A stretch of 64,000 bases of DNA from Pyrobaculum oguniense TE7 (lineage in GTDB: Archaea; Thermoproteota; Thermoprotei; Thermoproteales; Thermoproteaceae): NCBI GenBank assembly GCA_000247545.1, contig CP003316.1, positions 185,233 through 249,232 of the forward strand. Direction: 5' to 3'. How positions within the stretch are numbered: the stretch's first letter is position 1; every line of letters begins with the position of its first letter. The notes below the pieces were generated by a model. That model was not told the DNA's origin. It was given only the letters and a program-made list of their open reading frames with translations, and made no database searches. The translations under genes were made by a program, and so were the position numbers. Shown here in pieces: positions 42,220-50,377 of this stretch.

Positions 42220-45200
42220 ATGAGAGCGGTCCTAGCGCTTCTACTAGCCGCAGTGGCTATGCTGGCAGGGCCTGTTAATGTCGTGTTTATCCTGCACAAC
42301 CACCAGCCTTGGTACGTCGATTTTGAGAAAAATGAGCTCATACTCCCATGGGTCAGGATGCACGCGGTTGGCAACTATTTGAAAGTCCCCCTCTTGATTA
42401 ACGAAAGCGGAGTCCCTGTGGCCTTCACACTCTCAGGAAGCTTAATCGAACAGCTCAACTGGTACGCCAACGGGACCTACATAGACGTGAGGTATCGCAT
42501 ATCGGAGAAAATCGCCCGGGGCGAGCCGCTGACGGCTGAGGAAAAGTACGCAATGCTGGCAATACCAGGCGGTTTCTTCGATATTAACTGGCAGAACATA
42601 CTGTACAAACACCCGCGGTATGCCGTCCTCTTGGGTCTAAGGAACGATGCGTTTAGCAAATGCCCTCCTGGCAACGTTACGTGCGTGATATCTAGGTTCT
42701 CCGACCAAGACTTTGTCGACCTAGCCACCTTGTTTAACCTACTCTGGATCGACCCATACATCGCGAAGAAGTATTCCGACATATGGACACTGGTAAACAA
42801 GACGTCGTATACCCGCGACGATTTGAAAAAGGTTTTGGGCTTACACAGAGAGCTTGTAGGCAAGGTCTTGCCTCTCTACAAAGAGTTGGCACGACAAGGC
42901 AAAATAGAGCTCGTCCCAGTCCCCTACTCTCACCCCCTCATGCCGTTGCTGGCGGACATGGGCGCTCTGGAAGACCTAAGACTCCACATATCCCTCTCTG
43001 AGGGGCTGTTCAAGAGATATTTGGGAACCACGCCGACAGGTATATGGCCACCCGAGCAAGCCGTAAACGACGAAGTGCTAAGGCTCTTCGCCGAGGCTGG
43101 CTACTTGTGGACGATCACAGACGAAGATGTCCTAAAAACCACGGCCCCTGGCTTCAGTCATTACAGCCTTTACTATGCTGACTACGGCGGGCGCCGGCTC
43201 TACGTCTTTTTCAGAGACAAGACGTTGTCAGATGCACTGGGCTTCAGATACTCGTCTATGTCCCCCCAGGCCGCCTTAGCGGATTTTGTAAACTACCTAA
43301 AGAAAGTCCCCCAGGGCGAGTGCAACGTGGTAGTGGTGGCGCTTGACGGAGAAAACCCATGGGAGAACTACCCCAACTTTGGCGACGACTTTCTGAAGAT
43401 GTTCTTCCAGGGCCTGGCGGAGCTAGAGAAAAACGGCACTGTGAAAATATGGAAGCCTACCGATTTTGTAAACAACTGCAAGGACAAAGCCACGCCTCTA
43501 CCCCAGCGCCAGTTTAGATACTTCGACTTGAAGGTAGACGTATCGATTTACAAATCTATAAGAGATCTCCCCACCCGCTCAGTGGCTGGCAGAATAGCGG
43601 AAGGCTCTTGGTCAGGCGGAGGAAGTCTCGCCGTGTGGATAGGAGACCCAGACGAAAACGTTTGGTGGATGTGGCTGAAAAAGGCAAGAGAAGACGTCGG
43701 CATAAACCGGACGTGGGACGTGCTCTTCCCACTACTCGTCGCAGAGGCGTCAGACTGGCCGTTTTGGTACGGCAACGACATGGGCTCGCCGCAGACCTTC
43801 GACCCAGTGGCTAAGTCCGCGCTTAGGGCATACTACACGCGCGCAGGTCTACAACCCCCACCGTATCTCCAGACATCTGCATACCCAGCCGGCACTCCTC
43901 GCGAGGATAAGATAGTGGGCAGGGGAGAGGGGAAAATCGCCACTTACGGCGGGGTTGTGATATACGCAAATACAACCCATATATGGATCGAGGGAGGGCC
44001 CTGCGGAGTTGTCTACATATCTAACCCAGACGTGGCTAGGTCGCCCTACATGTTCAGAGGCGCGGTCAGGGGGCTCGGCGGGGAGGCCCTCAACATATAC
44101 GCCGACATGGCCATAGACATGTGCAAAGGACTTGTGTATATCTCCGACGGCGGCAGGTTTTACCCAGTAGGCAACATGGCGGCGCTAAGCTTTATAGGGA
44201 CAAGGCCGGGGGGACTGCTTTACGTAGAGTTTAGAGGCCTTGTATACGCGCTGAGAGTGCCGGAGAGCTACCCGGCTCAGAACCTCCTATTAAGGGCAGT
44301 AGATCCTCTAGGCGACGATTTCGGGCCTGGGAAGTACCAATATCCCAAAAACCCAGCCTTCAAGCCGGGAGTGTTCGACCTAACCGCATTAGAGCTATAC
44401 GACTTGGGAGATAAGTACAGGTTCCAGTTCAAGGTTAGAGAGCTCGGCGGCAACCCATGGGGCGGGCCAGCAGGATTCTCCCTACAGTTCTTCCACGTGT
44501 ACATCAATAGAGAAGGCGGCATCCGTAACGACACGCTCGGCTTGAGGGTTTCCCTCTGCAGAGAAGCGGCATGGGACATCGCCTTGTTAATTGGGCCGGG
44601 CTGGGCCGGCGGTAATAGGATAGTCTACGCCGACGGCGCCTATATTGACGACGCCATGTCTATAAAGCTGGGCGCGAACAATACCATAATTGCCGACGTG
44701 CCCAAGCAATACCTCGGAAACTACGACAATAAGTGGAAAATAACCGTGTTCCTAACCTCGTGGGACGGCTACGGATCAGACAATATTAGAAACTTCGGAG
44801 TAATGGCCGACGAGTGGACTGTGGGAGGCGCCGATCCCGTCGCTGTGTTGGCAGGCGTTGCGCCGCGGGTCTTTGACGTCTTGGCGGAAACTGCAGAGAT
44901 GCAAGTAAAAGCCCTCACTTCCTACAAAGTCGTCAGACTTCCCAACGGCACATATATTGGAGCACCCGCCGTTGTGTGCGCGTATCTCACAGGTTCGGCG
45001 GAGATGCGCACCGCCACCGTCACCCAGTTCGTCACAATCACGGCGACAGCCACAGTAACTCGTACATTCACCGAGACGTACACCACTGTGTCCACTCAAG
45101 TAGCCACCACGGTGACCTCTACTGAGAGGGTCAAGGAAATCGATTGGCCCACCACAGCGGCGCTGACAGTAGCCGCCCTCGTAGCCGGACTCCTCGCCGG

Positions 45201-45222
45201 CATTTTAACAAGACGAAAATAA
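42220..45222 (+). CDS. secreted, membrane-anchored GH57 amylopullulanase
   Basis: The 1000-residue protein has a signal peptide, a GH57 catalytic domain with FILHNHQPW (residues 24-31), GIWPPEQAVNDEV, LWTITDEDVL with candidate nucleophile Glu302 and VALDGENPWENY with candidate acid Asp376, a glucodextranase C-terminal-like beta domain (about 690-915), a Thr-rich stalk and a final membrane helix ending LTRRK. It should cut alpha-1,4 and alpha-1,6 links in starch, glycogen or pullulan at the cell surface. The maltose-type ABC importer follows 30 bp later, giving a complete degrade-and-import unit. Confidence 0.88.
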   Translation: MRAVLALLLAAVAMLAGPVNVVFILHNHQPWYVDFEKNELILPWVRMHAVGNYLKVPLLINESGVPVAFTLSGSLIEQLNWYANGTYIDVRYRISEKIARGEPLTAEEKYAMLAIPGGFFDINWQNILYKHPRYAVLLGLRNDAFSKCPPGNVTCVISRFSDQDFVDLATLFNLLWIDPYIAKKYSDIWTLVNKTSYTRDDLKKVLGLHRELVGKVLPLYKELARQGKIELVPVPYSHPLMPLLADMGALEDLRLHISLSEGLFKRYLGTTPTGIWPPEQAVNDEVLRLFAEAGYLWTITDEDVLKTTAPGFSHYSLYYADYGGRRLYVFFRDKTLSDALGFRYSSMSPQAALADFVNYLKKVPQGECNVVVVALDGENPWENYPNFGDDFLKMFFQGLAELEKNGTVKIWKPTDFVNNCKDKATPLPQRQFRYFDLKVDVSIYKSIRDLPTRSVAGRIAEGSWSGGGSLAVWIGDPDENVWWMWLKKAREDVGINRTWDVLFPLLVAEASDWPFWYGNDMGSPQTFDPVAKSALRAYYTRAGLQPPPYLQTSAYPAGTPREDKIVGRGEGKIATYGGVVIYANTTHIWIEGGPCGVVYISNPDVARSPYMFRGAVRGLGGEALNIYADMAIDMCKGLVYISDGGRFYPVGNMAALSFIGTRPGGLLYVEFRGLVYALRVPESYPAQNLLLRAVDPLGDDFGPGKYQYPKNPAFKPGVFDLTALELYDLGDKYRFQFKVRELGGNPWGGPAGFSLQFFHVYINREGGIRNDTLGLRVSLCREAAWDIALLIGPGWAGGNRIVYADGAYIDDAMSIKLGANNTIIADVPKQYLGNYDNKWKITVFLTSWDGYGSDNIRNFGVMADEWTVGGADPVAVLAGVAPRVFDVLAETAEMQVKALTSYKVVRLPNGTYIGAPAVVCAYLTGSAEMRTATVTQFVTITATATVTRTFTETYTTVSTQVATTVTSTERVKEIDWPTTAALTVAALVAGLLAGILTRRK

Positions 45223-45252
45223 TCTATAAAAACCAAATACATCTTTTTAGAT

Positions 45253-45540
45253 ATGAACAAAAACCTTCTTATAGGCACAGTGGTGGTCCTATTAGCCATT
45301 CTTGCCGCTGTCGGTTATATAATGTCACAGCCACAACCTGCACAAACTCCCACGACCCAATCACCGCCGCCAGCTCCCTCAACGCCGACGGCCACACCGA
45401 GCCCCACACAAACCCCCACAGCTCCCCCCACACCCACCTCACAACCAACGACAACTACGCCGACTTCCCCCCCCACAAACTCCCAGCCCCACGCCGAGCC
45501 CAAGCCCAACGCAACCGCCTGCCCAGAAAGTGGCAATTAA
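45253..45540 (+). CDS. sugar-binding protein, N-terminal anchor and linker (frame 1, ends at a frameshift)
   Basis: The frame starts MNKNLLIGTVVVLLAILAAV, an N-terminal signal/anchor helix, then a Pro/Thr/Ser linker. It stops at 45540 after running through a C8 tract at 45467-45474. If one C is skipped there, the linker continues as QTPSPTPSPSPTQPPAQK and joins the receptor domain at 45530 without a stop. So this is the first part of one solute-binding protein whose frame is broken by +1 in the C tract. Confidence 0.75.
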   Translation: MNKNLLIGTVVVLLAILAAVGYIMSQPQPAQTPTTQSPPPAPSTPTATPSPTQTPTAPPTPTSQPTTTTPTSPPTNSQPHAEPKPNATACPESGN

Positions 45541-46618
45541 GATCTGGCACGCCCTAAACCCAGAAGAGGAGGCCGTGTTCAAGGAGATCGCCTCGCTGTA
45601 TATGGAATCAAACCCAAATGTCCAGATAGTGTTTGAAAACAAGGCCCCCGACCTACAAACCGCCGTATTGGCGGCAGTGGCTACAGGTGAGAAATTCGAC
45701 TTGTTCATATGGGCCCACGACTGGGTTGGGCTAATGGTAGAGGCAGGGGTGTTAAAGCCTGTAGATAATGATGTGGCCGACGTGTTGCCTAAATTCGCAG
45801 TGCCGATCCCGCAGTACCAAGGACACGTATACGGTTTGCCCTTTACGGCTGAGACAGTGGCGCTGATCTGCAACAGGAAAATGGTGCCGGGGCCGCCCGA
45901 GACTTTTGATGAGCTACTCGGTATTATGAAGAGTTACAACAATCCGCCGAAGACATACGGCATAGCTTATGTGGTGAACCCATACTTCATATCAGCGTGG
46001 ATCCACGGAGCTGGCGGCTACTACTTCGACGACCAGACAGAGAAGCAGGGACTAAACAACCCCAAGTCTATAGCGGGGTTCGAGTTCTTTAAGAAGTACA
46101 TAATGCCATATGTTGGGCCCAACCCCACGGACTACAACACGCAAGTTAGCCTATTCCTAGGCGGTCAAGCCCCCTGCATGGTAAACGGGCCGTGGAGCAT
46201 CGGCGCTGTTAAGAGAGCCGGCATAGACTTCTTCGTGGCGCCACTCCCGCCGGTGAACAACACATTTGTGCCCAAGCCGTACGGCGGATTGAAAATGTTC
46301 TACACCACGATCTACGCCTCAAAAGAGGCTATCGACTTCATGAAATGGTTCACCACAGATCCCCAGGTGGCTAAAATCTTGGTGGACAAGCTGGGCTACG
46401 TCCCTGTTATAAAGGACGTCCAAATTCAAGACCCAGTGGTACAAGGCTTCTACGAAGCTATTAAGAACGTATATCTAATGCCCACGTCGCCGAAAATGCA
46501 ACCAGTATGGGGCGCCGTCGAGTTAGTAATACAAAACGCCATAGTGTCCAACCAAAAGACCATCCCTCAGGCGATCAACGACGCAGTTGAGGATCTCTGC
46601 GCCAGAGGCCTCTGTTAA
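45530..46618 (+). CDS. maltose/maltooligosaccharide-binding protein (family 1), receptor domain
   Basis: The frame encodes 362 residues of a family 1 sugar-binding domain: IKIWHALNPEEEAVFKEIA, FDLFIWAHDWVG, YGLPFTAETVALICNR, and NGPWSIGAVKRAGIDF. This matches MalE-type receptors. GTG 45530 could start it, but a receptor without export signal makes little sense; it should be read together with the anchor frame 45253-45540 after a frameshift at the C8 tract. The stop overlaps the permease ATG (TAATG). Confidence 0.85.
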   Translation: MAIKIWHALNPEEEAVFKEIASLYMESNPNVQIVFENKAPDLQTAVLAAVATGEKFDLFIWAHDWVGLMVEAGVLKPVDNDVADVLPKFAVPIPQYQGHVYGLPFTAETVALICNRKMVPGPPETFDELLGIMKSYNNPPKTYGIAYVVNPYFISAWIHGAGGYYFDDQTEKQGLNNPKSIAGFEFFKKYIMPYVGPNPTDYNTQVSLFLGGQAPCMVNGPWSIGAVKRAGIDFFVAPLPPVNNTFVPKPYGGLKMFYTTIYASKEAIDFMKWFTTDPQVAKILVDKLGYVPVIKDVQIQDPVVQGFYEAIKNVYLMPTSPKMQPVWGAVELVIQNAIVSNQKTIPQAINDAVEDLCARGLC

Positions 46619-47541
46619 TGAGGCCGCAGTGGCTAATACTTCCGGGTCTCCTCCTTTTTCTCTTCTTCAACATTTGGCCTATTATCTATTCGATATACAT
46701 ATCCTTTACAAATGCCAATATTAAGAATTTCCCCCCGCCTCCTCCGTGGGCGCCGGAGGAACTTAAACAAGCCAGGCCGCCGCCGGATTTCGTAGGGTTC
46801 GCCAACTACGCCTCTATTTTAACTGGCCCCGCCTCGTCGGGGTTTCTAGGAGCGGTTTTCTGGACGCTGATCTTCGTGGCGTTGTCAGTCCCGGCGAAGG
46901 TGGCCTTGGGCACCTTCGTGGGACTTCTAATGTCCTCCGATAGGGTGGTGGGGAAGCCTATAATGAGGGCGTTGCTGATAGTGCCTTGGGCTTTGCCGCT
47001 TATTATCTCGGTGGTGGCTTGGCGGTACGTCTTTGACCCCACATACGGCGTGGTAAACCAGTTGCTGTACGCTGTGGGTATATCTAAACCACCTGATTGG
47101 TTTGTGAATAAGGACTACGCCTACGCCGCAATGGTAGTTATAGAGGCGTGGCTCGCCTACCCCTTCATAATGACCGTGGTAATGGGGGCGTTGGCCAACG
47201 TCCCAAGGGCGGCGTACGAGGCTGCCTATATCGACGGTGCAGGCCGATGGGCGGTTTTCACAAGGATCACTCTGCCGCTTATAAAAAGGCCGCTTATATA
47301 CGCCTCGGTCATGACTGCCGCAGCCTCTCTCCAATTCTTTCTCGTGGCGTTCTTATGGAATTTCATACAGCTCTATGACAGGTTTATGCTGGCATACGGC
47401 TACTACTGGGCTTTTGGATCGCCCTTTAGGGAATATGGCTTGGCGGCCGCCGTTTTGACAATGTCGGCGCTGTTAATCTCCGTGTTTATGATACTTGCAA
47501 TAAGGCTAGCGGGATTGATGAGGGGGATGTATGAGAGCTAG
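46618..47541 (+). CDS. ABC sugar transporter permease, MalF type
   Basis: The 307-residue protein has six hydrophobic helices and the EAA loop EAAYIDGAGRWAVFTRITLP. It is one half of the membrane channel for the maltose-type importer. It overlaps the receptor stop and the start of the next permease, so the genes are tightly coupled. No MalK-type ATPase gene lies in the window; such importers often share an ATPase encoded elsewhere. Confidence 0.9.
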   Translation: MRPQWLILPGLLLFLFFNIWPIIYSIYISFTNANIKNFPPPPPWAPEELKQARPPPDFVGFANYASILTGPASSGFLGAVFWTLIFVALSVPAKVALGTFVGLLMSSDRVVGKPIMRALLIVPWALPLIISVVAWRYVFDPTYGVVNQLLYAVGISKPPDWFVNKDYAYAAMVVIEAWLAYPFIMTVVMGALANVPRAAYEAAYIDGAGRWAVFTRITLPLIKRPLIYASVMTAAASLQFFLVAFLWNFIQLYDRFMLAYGYYWAFGSPFREYGLAAAVLTMSALLISVFMILAIRLAGLMRGMYES

Positions 47542-48337
47542 TATAGTACAGACCTCGGTGGCCGTAGTGGCTACCCTTCTCCTCTTCTACCCAGTGTTGC
47601 AAATAGTTCTGCTTTCATTGAACAAGTTGCCCTACTTCAGACTGGGAGGGGAGTTCATCCCTACTCTAGAGTCTTTCCAGTGGGTTCTGCAACAGCCAGA
47701 GTTTTGGAGGGGGCTCCTGAATAGCCTCGTCGTATCACTCACCACGGTTGGTATTCTCCTCGCCTTATCCCTCCCCGGGGCCTACGCCTTTAGCCGCTAC
47801 AAGTTCAAGGGGAAGGACGCCTTGTTGTCCTTCTACGTGGTATTTACCCAAGTCTCAGGAGGGCTGGGCATAGCTGGGCTAATCGCGCTGTTCGCCATAG
47901 TCTCGGCGTTAGGTCTCAGGAACAATCTCTTCGCTCTGGCGCTTATATACGCAGCGGGGGCTATCCCCTACCACACGTGGCTGCTAAAGACGTATATAGA
48001 CACAATACCCAAATCGGCGGAGGAGGCGGCGTTGATAGACGGCGCCGGGGTAAACACGCTAATGCTCAGAGTGGTACTCCCTCTAATGGCACCCGCTCTC
48101 GCCGTCTCCTCCATTTTATCTTTCATAGGCGCCTGGGGGGAGCTAATACTGGCCAACCTATTCCTCTCTGGAGAAAACAGGACGCTTATCTTATGGATCT
48201 ACTCGTTGATGTCTAACGTATACTCGGTACAGTGGAACCGATTTGCTGCGGCGGCCCTCCTCTACTCTATACCCCCAGTCGTGCTATACGTGGTGCTACA
48301 GAGATTCCTAAAAAGAGGACTAGCCTTCGTGTACTAG
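47531..48337 (+). CDS. ABC sugar transporter permease, MalG type
   Basis: The 268-residue partner permease has about six helices and the EAA loop EEAALIDGAGVNTLMLRVVL. It overlaps the end of the MalF-type gene by 11 bp. Both lie downstream of the amylopullulanase and receptor, so malto-oligosaccharides are the likely substrate. Confidence 0.9.
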   Translation: MRASIVQTSVAVVATLLLFYPVLQIVLLSLNKLPYFRLGGEFIPTLESFQWVLQQPEFWRGLLNSLVVSLTTVGILLALSLPGAYAFSRYKFKGKDALLSFYVVFTQVSGGLGIAGLIALFAIVSALGLRNNLFALALIYAAGAIPYHTWLLKTYIDTIPKSAEEAALIDGAGVNTLMLRVVLPLMAPALAVSSILSFIGAWGELILANLFLSGENRTLILWIYSLMSNVYSVQWNRFAAAALLYSIPPVVLYVVLQRFLKRGLAFVY

Positions 48338-48361
48338 CTAAGTCATAAAACGCCTCAGCCG

Positions 48362-48793
48362 TCACCCGAAGGATTTTCTTATCGGCTGGACGTATGTTGT
48401 TTCCACCTTAGCGACGGGGCCGAGGGCGTTTCTGAGAATTTTCTCCACCTCTTCCCTGGAGGTTCCTGGAACCACCACGAGGGAGCCCCTCCCGCTCCGG
48501 GGGTAGTACTCTGCCACCACGACGGCTGGATATTGTTCAAGCTTCTTCACCACTAGCCTGTCGTCGAGGCCGGATCTTGCCACGAAGACGTAGACGGGTA
48601 GGGCCAGTTCGTGTCCCAGGTCGAGGATCGTCCTAACGACCTCGCCGGGGGATGCGCTGTCTGTGAGCTCAATCACGATGTTGTCGCCCTCTTTATAAAC
48701 GTTGTAGACGCCGCCCAGTGAGACCAGAAAGTCGGACAATATCTCCACGTCTCCATAACTGCTGTATGTGGGGGTCAAGACTAGGCGCTTCAC
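48362..48793 (-). CDS. conserved hypothetical protein
   Basis: The 143-residue alpha/beta protein (MKRLVLTPTYSSYGDVEILS) has two similar beta-alpha-beta parts and no membrane segment. Its stop is 24 bp from the convergent MalG stop, and it lies 20 bp downstream of the protease gene on the same strand. I do not recognise it. Confidence 0.6.
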   Translation of the reverse strand: MKRLVLTPTYSSYGDVEILSDFLVSLGGVYNVYKEGDNIVIELTDSASPGEVVRTILDLGHELALPVYVFVARSGLDDRLVVKKLEQYPAVVVAEYYPRSGRGSLVVVPGTSREEVEKILRNALGPVAKVETTYVQPIRKSFG

Positions 48794-48813
48794 TAGAAAA
48801 AAGCGTTTGGTGT

Positions 48814-49860
48814 TTAATAAGGTAGCTCGTCGAGGAATTTCAACCTCTTCGGTATGGGCGGATGCGTTGAGAACATCTCTTGAAACACCGAATAGCCAGA
48901 GCGCTTTATCTGCTCCACATCGCTCTTGGTAACCGACACGAAGGGATTAGCTACTGCTTGGACAAGCGCATATATAAACAGAGCCCTGAACTTGTCGTTG
49001 CTGACAACCTCACGGGCCTCAGGGTTTGAGAAGTAGAATTTGTGGATCTTAGTCAACGCGAATTGCATGGCCTCCTTGCCGGCGGCCTTTGCGCCCTCTG
49101 TATCGGCGTAGTACTCCCTGAGTCTGCTAAACGCCAATACCAGAAGCTGGACAAGGAAGGACACCACAACGGCGAGCACGCCCACTGCGGCCAGAAGCGC
49201 CGGGTTGCCGCCTCTGTTGCTAGAGGATCCCATTGCCAAATGGATGGAAGTCACGCCTAGGTAGTACAAAATGGAGGGCAACACGCCGAAGAGGAGCATC
49301 AGTGTGTTGTCTCTGTGGAGGTGGTGACCGATCTCATGCCCTATCACGGCCTCAAGCTCGCGCCTATCGGTCATCGCGAGCATTGAGCTGGTGACTGCAA
49401 CGTATCTGCCAGTGAGTATGTTGCCGTAGGCGAAGGCGTTGGGCGGCCCGTCTACTACAACAGCCTTGAGCCTAAACGGCGCGCCTAGCCTGGCCGCCAC
49501 CTCGTCTACAATCTGTTGCAGACGGGGATCCGGCTTAGCGCCATATGACGCGTTTATTATAAACGGCGACGCAAGATAGGTGAGCAGATTCATGAAGATG
49601 ATGAAGAAGATAAGCCCTGCGAAGAACCCCCACCCATACCCGGCCAGCCATGGAGCCGCTACCATGGCCACTAAGTAAATGACTAAGGCGGTAGTCAACA
49701 CGATTAGGACGGCGGTCAGCGCCATGGCGCCATAAAGCGTGAAGCGTCCCGACACGGATTTAGCTACTTTGGGCGCTACCGTCGCTGCTATGGCCAACAT
49801 AAGGATGTACCCTAATATGTACATGCCCATTGCTATTGGGTCGAACAACACCGGCAACAT
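48814..49860 (-). CDS. htpX: HtpX-like M48 membrane metalloprotease
   Basis: The 348-residue protein has N-terminal membrane helices, the zinc motif VIGHEIGHHLHRD (His175, Glu176, His179) and a downstream glutamate motif YYADTEGAKAAG that supplies the third zinc ligand. Further helices follow the zinc motif. In bacteria HtpX degrades misfolded membrane proteins; the same role is likely here. Confidence 0.88.
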   Translation of the reverse strand: MLPVLFDPIAMGMYILGYILMLAIAATVAPKVAKSVSGRFTLYGAMALTAVLIVLTTALVIYLVAMVAAPWLAGYGWGFFAGLIFFIIFMNLLTYLASPFIINASYGAKPDPRLQQIVDEVAARLGAPFRLKAVVVDGPPNAFAYGNILTGRYVAVTSSMLAMTDRRELEAVIGHEIGHHLHRDNTLMLLFGVLPSILYYLGVTSIHLAMGSSSNRGGNPALLAAVGVLAVVVSFLVQLLVLAFSRLREYYADTEGAKAAGKEAMQFALTKIHKFYFSNPEAREVVSNDKFRALFIYALVQAVANPFVSVTKSDVEQIKRSGYSVFQEMFSTHPPIPKRLKFLDELPY

Positions 49861-49964
49861 GTATGGCGTGAAGTTATCCGCTTAAAAACTTTAAACCGCG
49901 GAGGTCGCTGTTATCCCACGTCTGCGCTAAATACTTTCTCGGAATTCACGTCACACGTTAAAAA

Positions 49965-50018
49965 CCTCAGCCGGTACGTGAAGTCTTCACCGCTCAGTAA
50001 CGGGGACTTCCATCACGA
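49965..50018 (-). ncRNA. candidate C/D box sRNA
   Basis: On the minus strand: C box GTGATGG (50010-50016), a 12-nt guide, D' CTGA (49994-49997), a 3-nt spacer, C' GTGAAGA (49984-49990), a 13-nt guide and D CTGA (49967-49970). A minus-strand TATA element (TTTTTAAAATA, about 50031-50043) lies at transcription-start distance. The complement of the D guide begins CCGGTACGTGA, which resembles a conserved 23S rRNA stretch (GGUACGUGAGCUGGGU) as I remember it. This is the best sRNA candidate of the window. Confidence 0.65.
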
Positions 50019-50061
50019 GCTAGTAGTATCCATATTTTAAAAATCTGGTGATTGTATCTAC

Positions 50062-50367
50062 ATGTCTTGTGTAGATGCTCAGACCGCCGAGAGGGTGGCT
50101 AAGAAAAAAGCTCTTGGGAAGCTGGGGGGATTGAGGAAGTCTATCAAAACATTTAGGATCAAGGTTTCAGACGACTGGGTCTTCGGATTTGTGAAGACTA
50201 AGTTCGGAGATGAGGGATTCCAAATATCTGTAAAGCTGGCGTACGTGGATTGCAAGGGGGTTGCCTTTGAGAAGATACCGCCTGAAATTCTTGAAAAGAT
50301 AAAGAACTACGTGGAAGAGGGAGTTGCGGCGCTTTTTGAAAGAGAGCTTGGAAACTTGATCAAATAG
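50062..50367 (+). CDS. conserved hypothetical protein
   Basis: The 101-residue protein (MSCVDAQTAERVAKKKALGK) has a basic N-terminus, a central beta region and a C-terminal helix. A TATA box (TATTTTAAAAAT, centre about 50036) lies 26 bp before the ATG. The moeA-like gene follows 10 bp later on the same strand, so they may be co-expressed. The function is unknown. Confidence 0.65.
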   Translation: MSCVDAQTAERVAKKKALGKLGGLRKSIKTFRIKVSDDWVFGFVKTKFGDEGFQISVKLAYVDCKGVAFEKIPPEILEKIKNYVEEGVAALFERELGNLIK

Positions 50368-50377
50368 AGTCGCTTAC

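Noticed and set aside
45315..45536. Antisense Gly/Val-rich frame opposite the Pro/Thr linker
   Set aside because: It is the mirror of a CCN-repeat linker and has no independent support.
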